The notes: generated by a model not told the origin, from the letters alone. A stretch of 64,000 nt of DNA from Lepturacanthus savala (GCA_030544235.1 CM060477.1:21039934-21103933); one strand, 5' to 3'. Positions 43,817-55,957 are shown, counted from the stretch's first letter. Numbers and translations are program-made.

Positions 43817-44004
43817 GGGTGCACCTTTCCCAGCGGCACTGCAATACCGGGCCGATGCGTGGAGTGGACGGGGCAAGCCCCTTTCTCAGCTCCAGGTACT
43901 AAAAATCCGTTTAATATGGAGTCCCCTTATAGAGGACGTATCAGATATTAAACTGATAAGAACAGATACTACACTTGATCTTAGCCAAAAGGCCGAGAAG
44001 CGAT
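43817..44004 (-). ncRNA. RNU2: U2 snRNA gene, copy 56
   Basis: A at nt 179, the only such copy right of 32.3 kb. A private C-to-T at 44130 lies beyond its promoter. Confidence 0.98.
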
Positions 44005-44183
44005 GAGCCCTTGCTGCCTGCTGCCCCGGGCCACCTCCCGTGCAGAGTTGTCACTTGTCGTGGAGCACTCGCTTCAAAAACCGCTCCGTCAACAACCGAG
44101 ATTTAGCAGCTCCGCCCCGGGTCTCTCCTTTGTGAGGCCACGCGTCTCGTCAAGGACAGCTCTTTTGCTTTTCACAAGTGCAC

Positions 44184-44302
44184 GAGGCTCTGCCAAATTG
44201 CAGGGCCTGACAAAAATAGGTTTAACTCATGGGTGCTCCTCTCCACGGAAGTCTTTAGTAAAAGGCGAAAGACTTGTACGTTATGAAGAGAAACCAGAGT
44301 AA
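44184..44302 (-). ncRNA. RNU5: U5 snRNA gene, copy 57
   Basis: Consensus RNA. Upstream spacer type A with a private T-to-A at 44449. Confidence 0.95.
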
Positions 44303-44601
44303 GCACAGCCCACTCCTCAACAGCAGCCAAAGTCCCCCGTCTTCCCAGGAACCGTGTTCACGGTAAGCCTCCTTCGCCTTGCTGCATATCCGGTGCCAGT
44401 CCACGCCCATTTCCCCCTTTTCCCAGGTTCGATATGGACCTACTGCGAAAGGGCGTTGTCATGTTTGTCTTCCAGTCAAAGGCAAAACTCACTTTGGGTC
44501 GTTACATGGTGTGCTTTTACACCAATCACCATAGCAGCTGTAACAAAGTCGTCTGACGCAGTTGTCGCTTTGTTTTTTCATATTCCACAAGGCAAAGAGA
44601 A

Positions 44602-44789
44602 GGGTGCACCGTTCCCAGCGGCACTGCAATACCGGGCCGATGCGTGGAGTGGACGGGGCAAGCCCCTTTCTCAGCTCCAGGTACTAAAAATCCGTTTAAT
44701 ATGGAGTCCCCTTATAGAGGACGTATCAGATATTAAACTGATAAGAACAGATACTACACTTGATCTTAGCCAAAAGGCCGAGAAGCGAT
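44602..44789 (-). ncRNA. RNU2: U2 snRNA gene, copy 57
   Basis: C at nt 179. Promoter has the -77 marker at 44866. Confidence 0.98.
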
Positions 44790-44968
44790 GAGCCCTTGCT
44801 GCCTGCTGCCCCGGGCCACCTCCCGTGCAGAGTTGTCACTTGTCGTGGAGCACTCGCTTCAAAAAACGCTCCGTCAACAACCGAGATTTAGCAGCTCCGC
44901 CCCGGGTCTCTCCTCTGTGAGGCCACGCGTCTCGTCAAGGACAGCTCTTTTGCTTTTCACAAGTGCAC

Positions 44969-45087
44969 GAGGCTCTGCCAAATTGCAGGGCCTGACAAAA
45001 ATAGGTTTAACTCATGGGTGCTCCTCTCCACGGAAGTCTTTAGTAAAAGGCGAAAGACTTGTACGTTATGAAGAGAAACCAGAGTAA
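44969..45087 (-). ncRNA. RNU5: U5 snRNA gene, copy 58
   Basis: Consensus RNA. Upstream spacer type A. Confidence 0.95.
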
Positions 45088-45386
45088 GCACAGCCCACTC
45101 CTCAACAGCAGCCAAAGTCCCCCGTCTTCCCAGGAACCGTGTTCACGGTAAGCCTCCTTCGCCTTGCTGCATATCCGGTGCCAGTCCACGCCCATTTCCC
45201 CCTTTTCCCAGGTTCGATATGGACCTACTGCGATAGGGCGTTGTCATGTTTGTCTTCCAGTCAAAGGCAAAACTCACTTTGGGTCGTTACATGGTGTGCT
45301 TTTACACCAATCACCATAGCAGCTGTAACAAAGTCGTCTGACGCAGTTGTCGCTTTGTTTTTTCATATTCCACAAGGCAAAGAGAA

Positions 45387-45574
45387 GGGTGCACCGTTCC
45401 CAGCGGCACTGCAATACCGGGCCGATGCGTGGAGTGGACGGGGCAAGCCCCTTTCTCAGCTCCAGGTACTAAAAATCCGTTTAATATGGAGTCCCCTTAT
45501 AGAGGACGTATCAGATATTAAACTGATAAGAACAGATACTACACTTGATCTTAGCCAAAAGGCCGAGAAGCGAT
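45387..45574 (-). ncRNA. RNU2: U2 snRNA gene, copy 58
   Basis: C at nt 179. Promoter has C-to-A at 45693 (-119), a marker of three units. Confidence 0.98.
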
Positions 45575-45753
45575 GAGCCCTTGCTGCCTGCTGCCCCGGG
45601 CCACCTCCCGTGCAGAGTTGTCACTTGTCGTGGAGCACTCGCTTCAAAAACCGCTCCGTCAACAACCGAGATTTAGCAGCTCCGCCCCGGGTATCTCCTC
45701 TGTGAGGCCACGCGTCTCGTCAAGGACAGCTCTTTTGCTTTTCACAAGTGCAC

Positions 45754-45872
45754 GAGGCTCTGCCAAATTGCAGGGCCTGACAAAAATAGGTTTAACTCAT
45801 GGGTGCTCCTCTCCACGGAAGTCTTTAGTAAAAGGCGAAAGACTTGTACGTTATGAAGAGAAACCAGAGTAA
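45754..45872 (-). ncRNA. RNU5: U5 snRNA gene, copy 59, PSE-flank variant
   Basis: Consensus RNA. G-to-A (+ strand) at 45924 changes the 3' part of the PSE-like element and breaks its inverted repeat. Upstream spacer type B with the marker at 46068. Confidence 0.95.
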
Positions 45873-46171
45873 GCACAGCCCACTCCTCAACAGCAGCCAA
45901 AGTCCCCCGTCTTCCCAGGAACCATGTTCACGGTAAGCCTCCTTCGCCTTGCTGCATATCCGGTGCCAGTCCACGCCCATTTCCCCCTTTTCCCAGGTTC
46001 GATATGGACCTACTGCGATAGGGCGTTGTCATCTTTGTCTTCCAGTCAAAGGCAAAACTCACTTTGGATCGTTACATGGTGTGCTTTTACACCAATCACC
46101 ATAGCAGCTGTAACAAAGTCGTCTGACGCAGTTGTCGCTTTGTTTTTTCATATTCCACAAGGCAAAGAGAA

Positions 46172-46359
46172 GGGTGCACCGTTCCCAGCGGCACTGCAAT
46201 ACCGGGCCGATGCGTGGAGTGGACGGGGCAAGCCCCTTTCTCAGCTCCAGGTACTAAAAATCTGTTTAATATGGAGTCCCCTTATAGAGGACGTATCAGA
46301 TATTAAACTGATAAGAACAGATACTACACTTGATCTTAGCCAAAAGGCCGAGAAGCGAT
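46172..46359 (-). ncRNA. RNU2: U2 snRNA gene, copy 59, G97A
   Basis: G97-to-A (T at 46263 on +). C at nt 179. Its promoter has the shortened GC box (46467-46472) and G-to-A at 46498. Confidence 0.97.
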
Positions 46360-46537
46360 GAGCCCTTGCTGCCTGCTGCCCCGGGCCACCTCCCGTGCAG
46401 AGTTGTCACTTGTCGTGGAGCACTCGCTTCAAAAACCGCTCCGTCAACAACCGAGATTTAGCAGCTCCGCCCGGGTCTCTCCTCTGTGAGGCCACGCATC
46501 TCGTCAAGGACAGCTCTTTTGCTTTTCACAAGTGCAC

Positions 46538-46656
46538 GAGGCTCTGCCAAATTGCAGGGCCTGACAAAAATAGGTTTAACTCATGGGTGCTTCTCTCCAC
46601 GGAAGTCTTTAGTAAAAGGCGAAAGATTTGTACGTTATGAAGAGAAACCAGAGTAA
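46538..46656 (-). ncRNA. RNU5: U5 snRNA gene, copy 60, G30A and G65A
   Basis: Two changes: G65-to-A (46592), stem-preserving, and G30-to-A (46627), which turns the G30-C52 pair of the loop I stem into an A/C mismatch. Upstream spacer type B. Confidence 0.93.
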
Positions 46657-46955
46657 GCACAGCCCACTCCTCAACAGCAGCCAAAGTCCCCCGTCTTCCC
46701 AGGAACCGTGTTCACGGTAAGCCTCCTTCGCCTTGCTGCATATCCGGTGCCAGTCCACGCCCATTTCCCCCTTTTCCCAGGTTCGATATGGACCTACTGC
46801 GATAGGGCGTTGTCATCTTTGTCTTCCAGTCAAAGGCAAAACTCACTTTGGGTCGTTACATGGTGTGCTTTTACACCAATCACCATAGCAGCTGTAACAA
46901 AGTCGTCTGACGCAGTTGTCGCTTTGTTTTTTCATATTCCACAAGGCAAAGAGAA

Positions 46956-47143
46956 GGGTGCACCGTTCCCAGCGGCACTGCAATACCGGGCCGATGCGTG
47001 GAGTGGACGGGGCAAGCCCCTTTCTCAGCTCCAGGTACTAAAAATCCGTTTAATATGGAGTCCCCTTATAGAGGACGTATCAGATATTAAACTGATAAGA
47101 ACAGATACTACACTTGATCTTAGCCAAAAGGCCGAGAAGCGAT
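46956..47143 (-). ncRNA. RNU2: U2 snRNA gene, copy 60
   Basis: C at nt 179. Promoter has the C-to-A marker at 47262 (-119). Confidence 0.98.
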
Positions 47144-47322
47144 GAGCCCTTGCTGCCTGCTGCCCCGGGCCACCTCCCGTGCAGAGTTGTCACTTGTCGT
47201 GGAGCACTCGCTTCAAAAACCGCTCCGTCAACAACCGAGATTTAGCAGCTCCGCCCCGGGTATCTCCTCTGTGAGGCCACGCGTCTCGTCAAGGACAGCT
47301 CTTTTGCTTTTCACAAGTGCAC

Positions 47323-47441
47323 GAGGCTCTGCCAAATTGCAGGGCCTGACAAAAATAGGTTTAACTCATGGGTGCTCCTCTCCACGGAAGTCTTTAGTAA
47401 AAGGCGAAAGACTTGTACGTTATGAAGAGAAACCAGAGTAA
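47323..47441 (-). ncRNA. RNU5: U5 snRNA gene, copy 61, PSE-flank variant
   Basis: Consensus RNA. G-to-A at 47493 in the 3' part of the PSE-like element. Upstream spacer type B with the marker at 47637. Confidence 0.95.
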
Positions 47442-47740
47442 GCACAGCCCACTCCTCAACAGCAGCCAAAGTCCCCCGTCTTCCCAGGAACCATGTTCAC
47501 GGTAAGCCTCCTTCGCCTTGCTGCATATCCGGTGCCAGTCCACGCCCATTTCCCCCTTTTCCCAGGTTCGATATGGACCTACTGCGATAGGGCGTTGTCA
47601 TCTTTGTCTTCCAGTCAAAGGCAAAACTCACTTTGGATCGTTACATGGTGTGCTTTTACACCAATCACCATAGCAGCTGTAACAAAGTCGTCTGACGCAG
47701 TTGTCGCTTTGTTTTTTCATATTCCACAAGGCAAAGAGAA

Positions 47741-47928
47741 GGGTGCACCGTTCCCAGCGGCACTGCAATACCGGGCCGATGCGTGGAGTGGACGGGGCAA
47801 GCCCCTTTCTCAGCTCCAGGTACTAAAAATCTGTTTAATATGGAGTCCCCTTATAGAGGACGTATCAGATATTAAACTGATAAGAACAGATACTACACTT
47901 GATCTTAGCCAAAAGGCCGAGAAGCGAT
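47741..47928 (-). ncRNA. RNU2: U2 snRNA gene, copy 61, G97A
   Basis: G97-to-A (T at 47832 on +). C at nt 179. Normal promoter. Confidence 0.97.
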
Positions 47929-48107
47929 GAGCCCTTGCTGCCTGCTGCCCCGGGCCACCTCCCGTGCAGAGTTGTCACTTGTCGTGGAGCACTCGCTTCA
48001 AAAACCGCTCCGTCAACAACCGAGATTTAGCAGCTCCGCCCCGGGTCTCTCCTCTGTGAGGCCACGCGTCTCGTCAAGGACAGCTCTTTTGCTTTTCACA
48101 AGTGCAC

Positions 48108-48226
48108 GAGGCTCTGCCAAATTGCAGGGCCTGACAAAAATAGGTTTAACTCATGGGTGCTCCTCTCCACGGAAGTCTTTAGTAAAAGGCGAAAGACTTG
48201 TACGTTATGAAGAGAAACCAGAGTAA
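48108..48226 (-). ncRNA. RNU5: U5 snRNA gene, copy 62
   Basis: Consensus RNA. Upstream spacer type A; start of the homogeneous stretch. Confidence 0.95.
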
Positions 48227-48525
48227 GCACAGCCCACTCCTCAACAGCAGCCAAAGTCCCCCGTCTTCCCAGGAACCGTGTTCACGGTAAGCCTCCTTCG
48301 CCTTGCTGCATATCCGGTGCCAGTCCACGCCCATTTCCCCCTTTTCCCAGGTTCGATATGGACCTACTGCGATAGGGCGTTGTCATGTTTGTCTTCCAGT
48401 CAAAGGCAAAACTCACTTTGGGTCGTTACATGGTGTGCTTTTACACCAATCACCATAGCAGCTGTAACAAAGTCGTCTGACGCAGTTGTCGCTTTGTTTT
48501 TTCATATTCCACAAGGCAAAGAGAA

Positions 48526-48713
48526 GGGTGCACCGTTCCCAGCGGCACTGCAATACCGGGCCGATGCGTGGAGTGGACGGGGCAAGCCCCTTTCTCAGCT
48601 CCAGGTACTAAAAATCCGTTTAATATGGAGTCCCCTTATAGAGGACGTATCAGATATTAAACTGATAAGAACAGATACTACACTTGATCTTAGCCAAAAG
48701 GCCGAGAAGCGAT
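48526..48713 (-). ncRNA. RNU2: U2 snRNA gene, copy 62
   Basis: C at nt 179; consensus. Confidence 0.98.
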
Positions 48714-48892
48714 GAGCCCTTGCTGCCTGCTGCCCCGGGCCACCTCCCGTGCAGAGTTGTCACTTGTCGTGGAGCACTCGCTTCAAAAACCGCTCCGTCA
48801 ACAACCGAGATTTAGCAGCTCCGCCCCGGGTCTCTCCTCTGTGAGGCCACGCGTCTCGTCAAGGACAGCTCTTTTGCTTTTCACAAGTGCAC

Positions 48893-49011
48893 GAGGCTCT
48901 GCCAAATTGCAGGGCCTGACAAAAATAGGTTTAACTCATGGGTGCTCCTCTCCACGGAAGTCTTTAGTAAAAGGCGAAAGACTTGTACGTTATGAAGAGA
49001 AACCAGAGTAA
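48893..49011 (-). ncRNA. RNU5: U5 snRNA gene, copy 63
   Basis: Consensus RNA. Upstream spacer type A. Confidence 0.95.
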
Positions 49012-49310
49012 GCACAGCCCACTCCTCAACAGCAGCCAAAGTCCCCCGTCTTCCCAGGAACCGTGTTCACGGTAAGCCTCCTTCGCCTTGCTGCATATCC
49101 GGTGCCAGTCCACGCCCATTTCCCCCTTTTCCCAGGTTCGATATGGACCTACTGCGATAGGGCGTTGTCATGTTTGTCTTCCAGTCAAAGGCAAAACTCA
49201 CTTTGGGTCGTTACATGGTGTGCTTTTACACCAATCACCATAGCAGCTGTAACAAAGTCGTCTGACGCAGTTGTCGCTTTGTTTTTTCATATTCCACAAG
49301 GCAAAGAGAA

Positions 49311-49498
49311 GGGTGCACCGTTCCCAGCGGCACTGCAATACCGGGCCGATGCGTGGAGTGGACGGGGCAAGCCCCTTTCTCAGCTCCAGGTACTAAAAAT
49401 CCGTTTAATATGGAGTCCCCTTATAGAGGACGTATCAGATATTAAACTGATAAGAACAGATACTACACTTGATCTTAGCCAAAAGGCCGAGAAGCGAT
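49311..49498 (-). ncRNA. RNU2: U2 snRNA gene, copy 63
   Basis: C at nt 179; consensus. Confidence 0.98.
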
Positions 49499-49677
49499 GA
49501 GCCCTTGCTGCCTGCTGCCCCGGGCCACCTCCCGTGCAGAGTTGTCACTTGTCGTGGAGCACTCGCTTCAAAAACCGCTCCGTCAACAACCGAGATTTAG
49601 CAGCTCCGCCCCGGGTCTCTCCTCTGTGAGGCCACGCGTCTCGTCAAGGACAGCTCTTTTGCTTTTCACAAGTGCAC

Positions 49678-49796
49678 GAGGCTCTGCCAAATTGCAGGGC
49701 CTGACAAAAATAGGTTTAACTCATGGGTGCTCCTCTCCACGGAAGTCTTTAGTAAAAGGCGAAAGACTTGTACGTTATGAAGAGAAACCAGAGTAA
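49678..49796 (-). ncRNA. RNU5: U5 snRNA gene, copy 64
   Basis: Consensus RNA. Upstream spacer type A. Confidence 0.95.
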
Positions 49797-50095
49797 GCAC
49801 AGCCCACTCCTCAACAGCAGCCAAAGTCCCCCGTCTTCCCAGGAACCGTGTTCACGGTAAGCCTCCTTCGCCTTGCTGCATATCCGGTGCCAGTCCACGC
49901 CCATTTCCCCCTTTTCCCAGGTTCGATATGGACCTACTGCGATAGGGCGTTGTCATGTTTGTCTTCCAGTCAAAGGCAAAACTCACTTTGGGTCGTTACA
50001 TGGTGTGCTTTTACACCAATCACCATAGCAGCTGTAACAAAGTCGTCTGACGCAGTTGTCGCTTTGTTTTTTCATATTCCACAAGGCAAAGAGAA

Positions 50096-50283
50096 GGGTG
50101 CACCGTTCCCAGCGGCACTGCAATACCGGGCCGATGCGTGGAGTGGACGGGGCAAGCCCCTTTCTCAGCTCCAGGTACTAAAAATCCGTTTAATATGGAG
50201 TCCCCTTATAGAGGACGTATCAGATATTAAACTGATAAGAACAGATACTACACTTGATCTTAGCCAAAAGGCCGAGAAGCGAT
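50096..50283 (-). ncRNA. RNU2: U2 snRNA gene, copy 64
   Basis: C at nt 179; consensus. Confidence 0.98.
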
Positions 50284-50462
50284 GAGCCCTTGCTGCCTGC
50301 TGCCCCGGGCCACCTCCCGTGCAGAGTTGTCACTTGTCGTGGAGCACTCGCTTCAAAAACCGCTCCGTCAACAACCGAGATTTAGCAGCTCCGCCCCGGG
50401 TCTCTCCTCTGTGAGGCCACGCGTCTCGTCAAGGACAGCTCTTTTGCTTTTCACAAGTGCAC

Positions 50463-50581
50463 GAGGCTCTGCCAAATTGCAGGGCCTGACAAAAATAGGT
50501 TTAACTCATGGGTGCTCCTCTCCACGGAAGTCTTTAGTAAAAGGCGAAAGACTTGTACGTTATGAAGAGAAACCAGAGTAA
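50463..50581 (-). ncRNA. RNU5: U5 snRNA gene, copy 65
   Basis: Consensus RNA. Upstream spacer type A. Confidence 0.95.
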
Positions 50582-50880
50582 GCACAGCCCACTCCTCAAC
50601 AGCAGCCAAAGTCCCCCGTCTTCCCAGGAACCGTGTTCACGGTAAGCCTCCTTCGCCTTGCTGCATATCCGGTGCCAGTCCACGCCCATTTCCCCCTTTT
50701 CCCAGGTTCGATATGGACCTACTGCGATAGGGCGTTGTCATGTTTGTCTTCCAGTCAAAGGCAAAACTCACTTTGGGTCGTTACATGGTGTGCTTTTACA
50801 CCAATCACCATAGCAGCTGTAACAAAGTCGTCTGACGCAGTTGTCGCTTTGTTTTTTCATATTCCACAAGGCAAAGAGAA

Positions 50881-51068
50881 GGGTGCACCGTTCCCAGCGG
50901 CACTGCAATACCGGGCCGATGCGTGGAGTGGACGGGGCAAGCCCCTTTCTCAGCTCCAGGTACTAAAAATCCGTTTAATATGGAGTCCCCTTATAGAGGA
51001 CGTATCAGATATTAAACTGATAAGAACAGATACTACACTTGATCTTAGCCAAAAGGCCGAGAAGCGAT
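50881..51068 (-). ncRNA. RNU2: U2 snRNA gene, copy 65
   Basis: C at nt 179; consensus. Confidence 0.98.
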
Positions 51069-51247
51069 GAGCCCTTGCTGCCTGCTGCCCCGGGCCACCT
51101 CCCGTGCAGAGTTGTCACTTGTCGTGGAGCACTCGCTTCAAAAACCGCTCCGTCAACAACCGAGATTTAGCAGCTCCGCCCCGGGTCTCTCCTCTGTGAG
51201 GCCACGCGTCTCGTCAAGGACAGCTCTTTTGCTTTTCACAAGTGCAC

Positions 51248-51366
51248 GAGGCTCTGCCAAATTGCAGGGCCTGACAAAAATAGGTTTAACTCATGGGTGC
51301 TCCTCTCCACGGAAGTCTTTAGTAAAAGGCGAAAGACTTGTACGTTATGAAGAGAAACCAGAGTAA
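51248..51366 (-). ncRNA. RNU5: U5 snRNA gene, copy 66
   Basis: Consensus RNA. Upstream spacer type A. Confidence 0.95.
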
Positions 51367-51665
51367 GCACAGCCCACTCCTCAACAGCAGCCAAAGTCCC
51401 CCGTCTTCCCAGGAACCGTGTTCACGGTAAGCCTCCTTCGCCTTGCTGCATATCCGGTGCCAGTCCACGCCCATTTCCCCCTTTTCCCAGGTTCGATATG
51501 GACCTACTGCGATAGGGCGTTGTCATGTTTGTCTTCCAGTCAAAGGCAAAACTCACTTTGGGTCGTTACATGGTGTGCTTTTACACCAATCACCATAGCA
51601 GCTGTAACAAAGTCGTCTGACGCAGTTGTCGCTTTGTTTTTTCATATTCCACAAGGCAAAGAGAA

Positions 51666-51853
51666 GGGTGCACCGTTCCCAGCGGCACTGCAATACCGGG
51701 CCGATGCGTGGAGTGGACGGGGCAAGCCCCTTTCTCAGCTCCAGGTACTAAAAATCCGTTTAATATGGAGTCCCCTTATAGAGGACGTATCAGATATTAA
51801 ACTGATAAGAACAGATACTACACTTGATCTTAGCCAAAAGGCCGAGAAGCGAT
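51666..51853 (-). ncRNA. RNU2: U2 snRNA gene, copy 66
   Basis: C at nt 179; consensus. Confidence 0.98.
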
Positions 51854-52032
51854 GAGCCCTTGCTGCCTGCTGCCCCGGGCCACCTCCCGTGCAGAGTTGT
51901 CACTTGTCGTGGAGCACTCGCTTCAAAAACCGCTCCGTCAACAACCGAGATTTAGCAGCTCCGCCCCGGGTCTCTCCTCTGTGAGGCCACGCGTCTCGTC
52001 AAGGACAGCTCTTTTGCTTTTCACAAGTGCAC

Positions 52033-52151
52033 GAGGCTCTGCCAAATTGCAGGGCCTGACAAAAATAGGTTTAACTCATGGGTGCTCCTCTCCACGGAAG
52101 TCTTTAGTAAAAGGCGAAAGACTTGTACGTTATGAAGAGAAACCAGAGTAA
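52033..52151 (-). ncRNA. RNU5: U5 snRNA gene, copy 67
   Basis: Consensus RNA. Upstream spacer type A. Confidence 0.95.
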
Positions 52152-52450
52152 GCACAGCCCACTCCTCAACAGCAGCCAAAGTCCCCCGTCTTCCCAGGAA
52201 CCGTGTTCACGGTAAGCCTCCTTCGCCTTGCTGCATATCCGGTGCCAGTCCACGCCCATTTCCCCCTTTTCCCAGGTTCGATATGGACCTACTGCGATAG
52301 GGCGTTGTCATGTTTGTCTTCCAGTCAAAGGCAAAACTCACTTTGGGTCGTTACATGGTGTGCTTTTACACCAATCACCATAGCAGCTGTAACAAAGTCG
52401 TCTGACGCAGTTGTCGCTTTGTTTTTTCATATTCCACAAGGCAAAGAGAA

Positions 52451-52638
52451 GGGTGCACCGTTCCCAGCGGCACTGCAATACCGGGCCGATGCGTGGAGTG
52501 GACGGGGCAAGCCCCTTTCTCAGCTCCAGGTACTAAAAATCCGTTTAATATGGAGTCCCCTTATAGAGGACGTATCAGATATTAAACTGATAAGAACAGA
52601 TACTACACTTGATCTTAGCCAAAAGGCCGAGAAGCGAT
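52451..52638 (-). ncRNA. RNU2: U2 snRNA gene, copy 67
   Basis: C at nt 179; consensus. Confidence 0.98.
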
Positions 52639-52817
52639 GAGCCCTTGCTGCCTGCTGCCCCGGGCCACCTCCCGTGCAGAGTTGTCACTTGTCGTGGAGC
52701 ACTCGCTTCAAAAACCGCTCCGTCAACAACCGAGATTTAGCAGCTCCGCCCCGGGTCTCTCCTCTGTGAGGCCACGCGTCTCGTCAAGGACAGCTCTTTT
52801 GCTTTTCACAAGTGCAC

Positions 52818-52936
52818 GAGGCTCTGCCAAATTGCAGGGCCTGACAAAAATAGGTTTAACTCATGGGTGCTCCTCTCCACGGAAGTCTTTAGTAAAAGGC
52901 GAAAGACTTGTACGTTATGAAGAGAAACCAGAGTAA
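52818..52936 (-). ncRNA. RNU5: U5 snRNA gene, copy 68
   Basis: Consensus RNA. Upstream spacer type A. Confidence 0.95.
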
Positions 52937-53235
52937 GCACAGCCCACTCCTCAACAGCAGCCAAAGTCCCCCGTCTTCCCAGGAACCGTGTTCACGGTAA
53001 GCCTCCTTCGCCTTGCTGCATATCCGGTGCCAGTCCACGCCCATTTCCCCCTTTTCCCAGGTTCGATATGGACCTACTGCGATAGGGCGTTGTCATGTTT
53101 GTCTTCCAGTCAAAGGCAAAACTCACTTTGGGTCGTTACATGGTGTGCTTTTACACCAATCACCATAGCAGCTGTAACAAAGTCGTCTGACGCAGTTGTC
53201 GCTTTGTTTTTTCATATTCCACAAGGCAAAGAGAA

Positions 53236-53423
53236 GGGTGCACCGTTCCCAGCGGCACTGCAATACCGGGCCGATGCGTGGAGTGGACGGGGCAAGCCCC
53301 TTTCTCAGCTCCAGGTACTAAAAATCCGTTTAATATGGAGTCCCCTTATAGAGGACGTATCAGATATTAAACTGATAAGAACAGATACTACACTTGATCT
53401 TAGCCAAAAGGCCGAGAAGCGAT
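53236..53423 (-). ncRNA. RNU2: U2 snRNA gene, copy 68
   Basis: C at nt 179; consensus. Confidence 0.98.
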
Positions 53424-53602
53424 GAGCCCTTGCTGCCTGCTGCCCCGGGCCACCTCCCGTGCAGAGTTGTCACTTGTCGTGGAGCACTCGCTTCAAAAAC
53501 CGCTCCGTCAACAACCGAGATTTAGCAGCTCCGCCCCGGGTCTCTCCTCTGTGAGGCCACGCGTCTCGTCAAGGACAGCTCTTTTGCTTTTCACAAGTGC
53601 AC

Positions 53603-53721
53603 GAGGCTCTGCCAAATTGCAGGGCCTGACAAAAATAGGTTTAACTCATGGGTGCTCCTCTCCACGGAAGTCTTTAGTAAAAGGCGAAAGACTTGTACGT
53701 TATGAAGAGAAACCAGAGTAA
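53603..53721 (-). ncRNA. RNU5: U5 snRNA gene, copy 69
   Basis: Consensus RNA. Upstream spacer type A. Confidence 0.95.
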
Positions 53722-54020
53722 GCACAGCCCACTCCTCAACAGCAGCCAAAGTCCCCCGTCTTCCCAGGAACCGTGTTCACGGTAAGCCTCCTTCGCCTTG
53801 CTGCATATCCGGTGCCAGTCCACGCCCATTTCCCCCTTTTCCCAGGTTCGATATGGACCTACTGCGATAGGGCGTTGTCATGTTTGTCTTCCAGTCAAAG
53901 GCAAAACTCACTTTGGGTCGTTACATGGTGTGCTTTTACACCAATCACCATAGCAGCTGTAACAAAGTCGTCTGACGCAGTTGTCGCTTTGTTTTTTCAT
54001 ATTCCACAAGGCAAAGAGAA

Positions 54021-54208
54021 GGGTGCACCGTTCCCAGCGGCACTGCAATACCGGGCCGATGCGTGGAGTGGACGGGGCAAGCCCCTTTCTCAGCTCCAGG
54101 TACTAAAAATCCGTTTAATATGGAGTCCCCTTATAGAGGACGTATCAGATATTAAACTGATAAGAACAGATACTACACTTGATCTTAGCCAAAAGGCCGA
54201 GAAGCGAT
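54021..54208 (-). ncRNA. RNU2: U2 snRNA gene, copy 69
   Basis: C at nt 179; consensus. Confidence 0.98.
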
Positions 54209-54387
54209 GAGCCCTTGCTGCCTGCTGCCCCGGGCCACCTCCCGTGCAGAGTTGTCACTTGTCGTGGAGCACTCGCTTCAAAAACCGCTCCGTCAACAAC
54301 CGAGATTTAGCAGCTCCGCCCCGGGTCTCTCCTCTGTGAGGCCACGCGTCTCGTCAAGGACAGCTCTTTTGCTTTTCACAAGTGCAC

Positions 54388-54506
54388 GAGGCTCTGCCAA
54401 ATTGCAGGGCCTGACAAAAATAGGTTTAACTCATGGGTGCTCCTCTCCACGGAAGTCTTTAGTAAAAGGCGAAAGACTTGTACGTTATGAAGAGAAACCA
54501 GAGTAA
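54388..54506 (-). ncRNA. RNU5: U5 snRNA gene, copy 70
   Basis: Consensus RNA. Upstream spacer type A. Confidence 0.95.
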
Positions 54507-54805
54507 GCACAGCCCACTCCTCAACAGCAGCCAAAGTCCCCCGTCTTCCCAGGAACCGTGTTCACGGTAAGCCTCCTTCGCCTTGCTGCATATCCGGTGC
54601 CAGTCCACGCCCATTTCCCCCTTTTCCCAGGTTCGATATGGACCTACTGCGATAGGGCGTTGTCATGTTTGTCTTCCAGTCAAAGGCAAAACTCACTTTG
54701 GGTCGTTACATGGTGTGCTTTTACACCAATCACCATAGCAGCTGTAACAAAGTCGTCTGACGCAGTTGTCGCTTTGTTTTTTCATATTCCACAAGGCAAA
54801 GAGAA

Positions 54806-54993
54806 GGGTGCACCGTTCCCAGCGGCACTGCAATACCGGGCCGATGCGTGGAGTGGACGGGGCAAGCCCCTTTCTCAGCTCCAGGTACTAAAAATCCGTT
54901 TAATATGGAGTCCCCTTATAGAGGACGTATCAGATATTAAACTGATAAGAACAGATACTACACTTGATCTTAGCCAAAAGGCCGAGAAGCGAT
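54806..54993 (-). ncRNA. RNU2: U2 snRNA gene, copy 70
   Basis: C at nt 179; consensus. Confidence 0.98.
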
Positions 54994-55172
54994 GAGCCCT
55001 TGCTGCCTGCTGCCCCGGGCCACCTCCCGTGCAGAGTTGTCACTTGTCGTGGAGCACTCGCTTCAAAAACCGCTCCGTCAACAACCGAGATTTAGCAGCT
55101 CCGCCCCGGGTCTCTCCTCTGTGAGGCCACGCGTCTCGTCAAGGACAGCTCTTTTGCTTTTCACAAGTGCAC

Positions 55173-55291
55173 GAGGCTCTGCCAAATTGCAGGGCCTGAC
55201 AAAAATAGGTTTAACTCATGGGTGCTCCTCTCCACGGAAGTCTTTAGTAAAAGGCGAAAGACTTGTACGTTATGAAGAGAAACCAGAGTAA
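55173..55291 (-). ncRNA. RNU5: U5 snRNA gene, copy 71
   Basis: Consensus RNA. Upstream spacer type A. Confidence 0.95.
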
Positions 55292-55590
55292 GCACAGCCC
55301 ACTCCTCAACAGCAGCCAAAGTCCCCCGTCTTCCCAGGAACCGTGTTCACGGTAAGCCTCCTTCGCCTTGCTGCATATCCGGTGCCAGTCCACGCCCATT
55401 TCCCCCTTTTCCCAGGTTCGATATGGACCTACTGCGATAGGGCGTTGTCATGTTTGTCTTCCAGTCAAAGGCAAAACTCACTTTGGGTCGTTACATGGTG
55501 TGCTTTTACACCAATCACCATAGCAGCTGTAACAAAGTCGTCTGACGCAGTTGTCGCTTTGTTTTTTCATATTCCACAAGGCAAAGAGAA

Positions 55591-55778
55591 GGGTGCACCG
55601 TTCCCAGCGGCACTGCAATACCGGGCCGATGCGTGGAGTGGACGGGGCAAGCCCCTTTCTCAGCTCCAGGTACTAAAAATCCGTTTAATATGGAGTCCCC
55701 TTATAGAGGACGTATCAGATATTAAACTGATAAGAACAGATACTACACTTGATCTTAGCCAAAAGGCCGAGAAGCGAT
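55591..55778 (-). ncRNA. RNU2: U2 snRNA gene, copy 71
   Basis: C at nt 179; consensus. Confidence 0.98.
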
Positions 55779-55957
55779 GAGCCCTTGCTGCCTGCTGCCC
55801 CGGGCCACCTCCCGTGCAGAGTTGTCACTTGTCGTGGAGCACTCGCTTCAAAAACCGCTCCGTCAACAACCGAGATTTAGCAGCTCCGCCCCGGGTCTCT
55901 CCTCTGTGAGGCCACGCGTCTCGTCAAGGACAGCTCTTTTGCTTTTCACAAGTGCAC

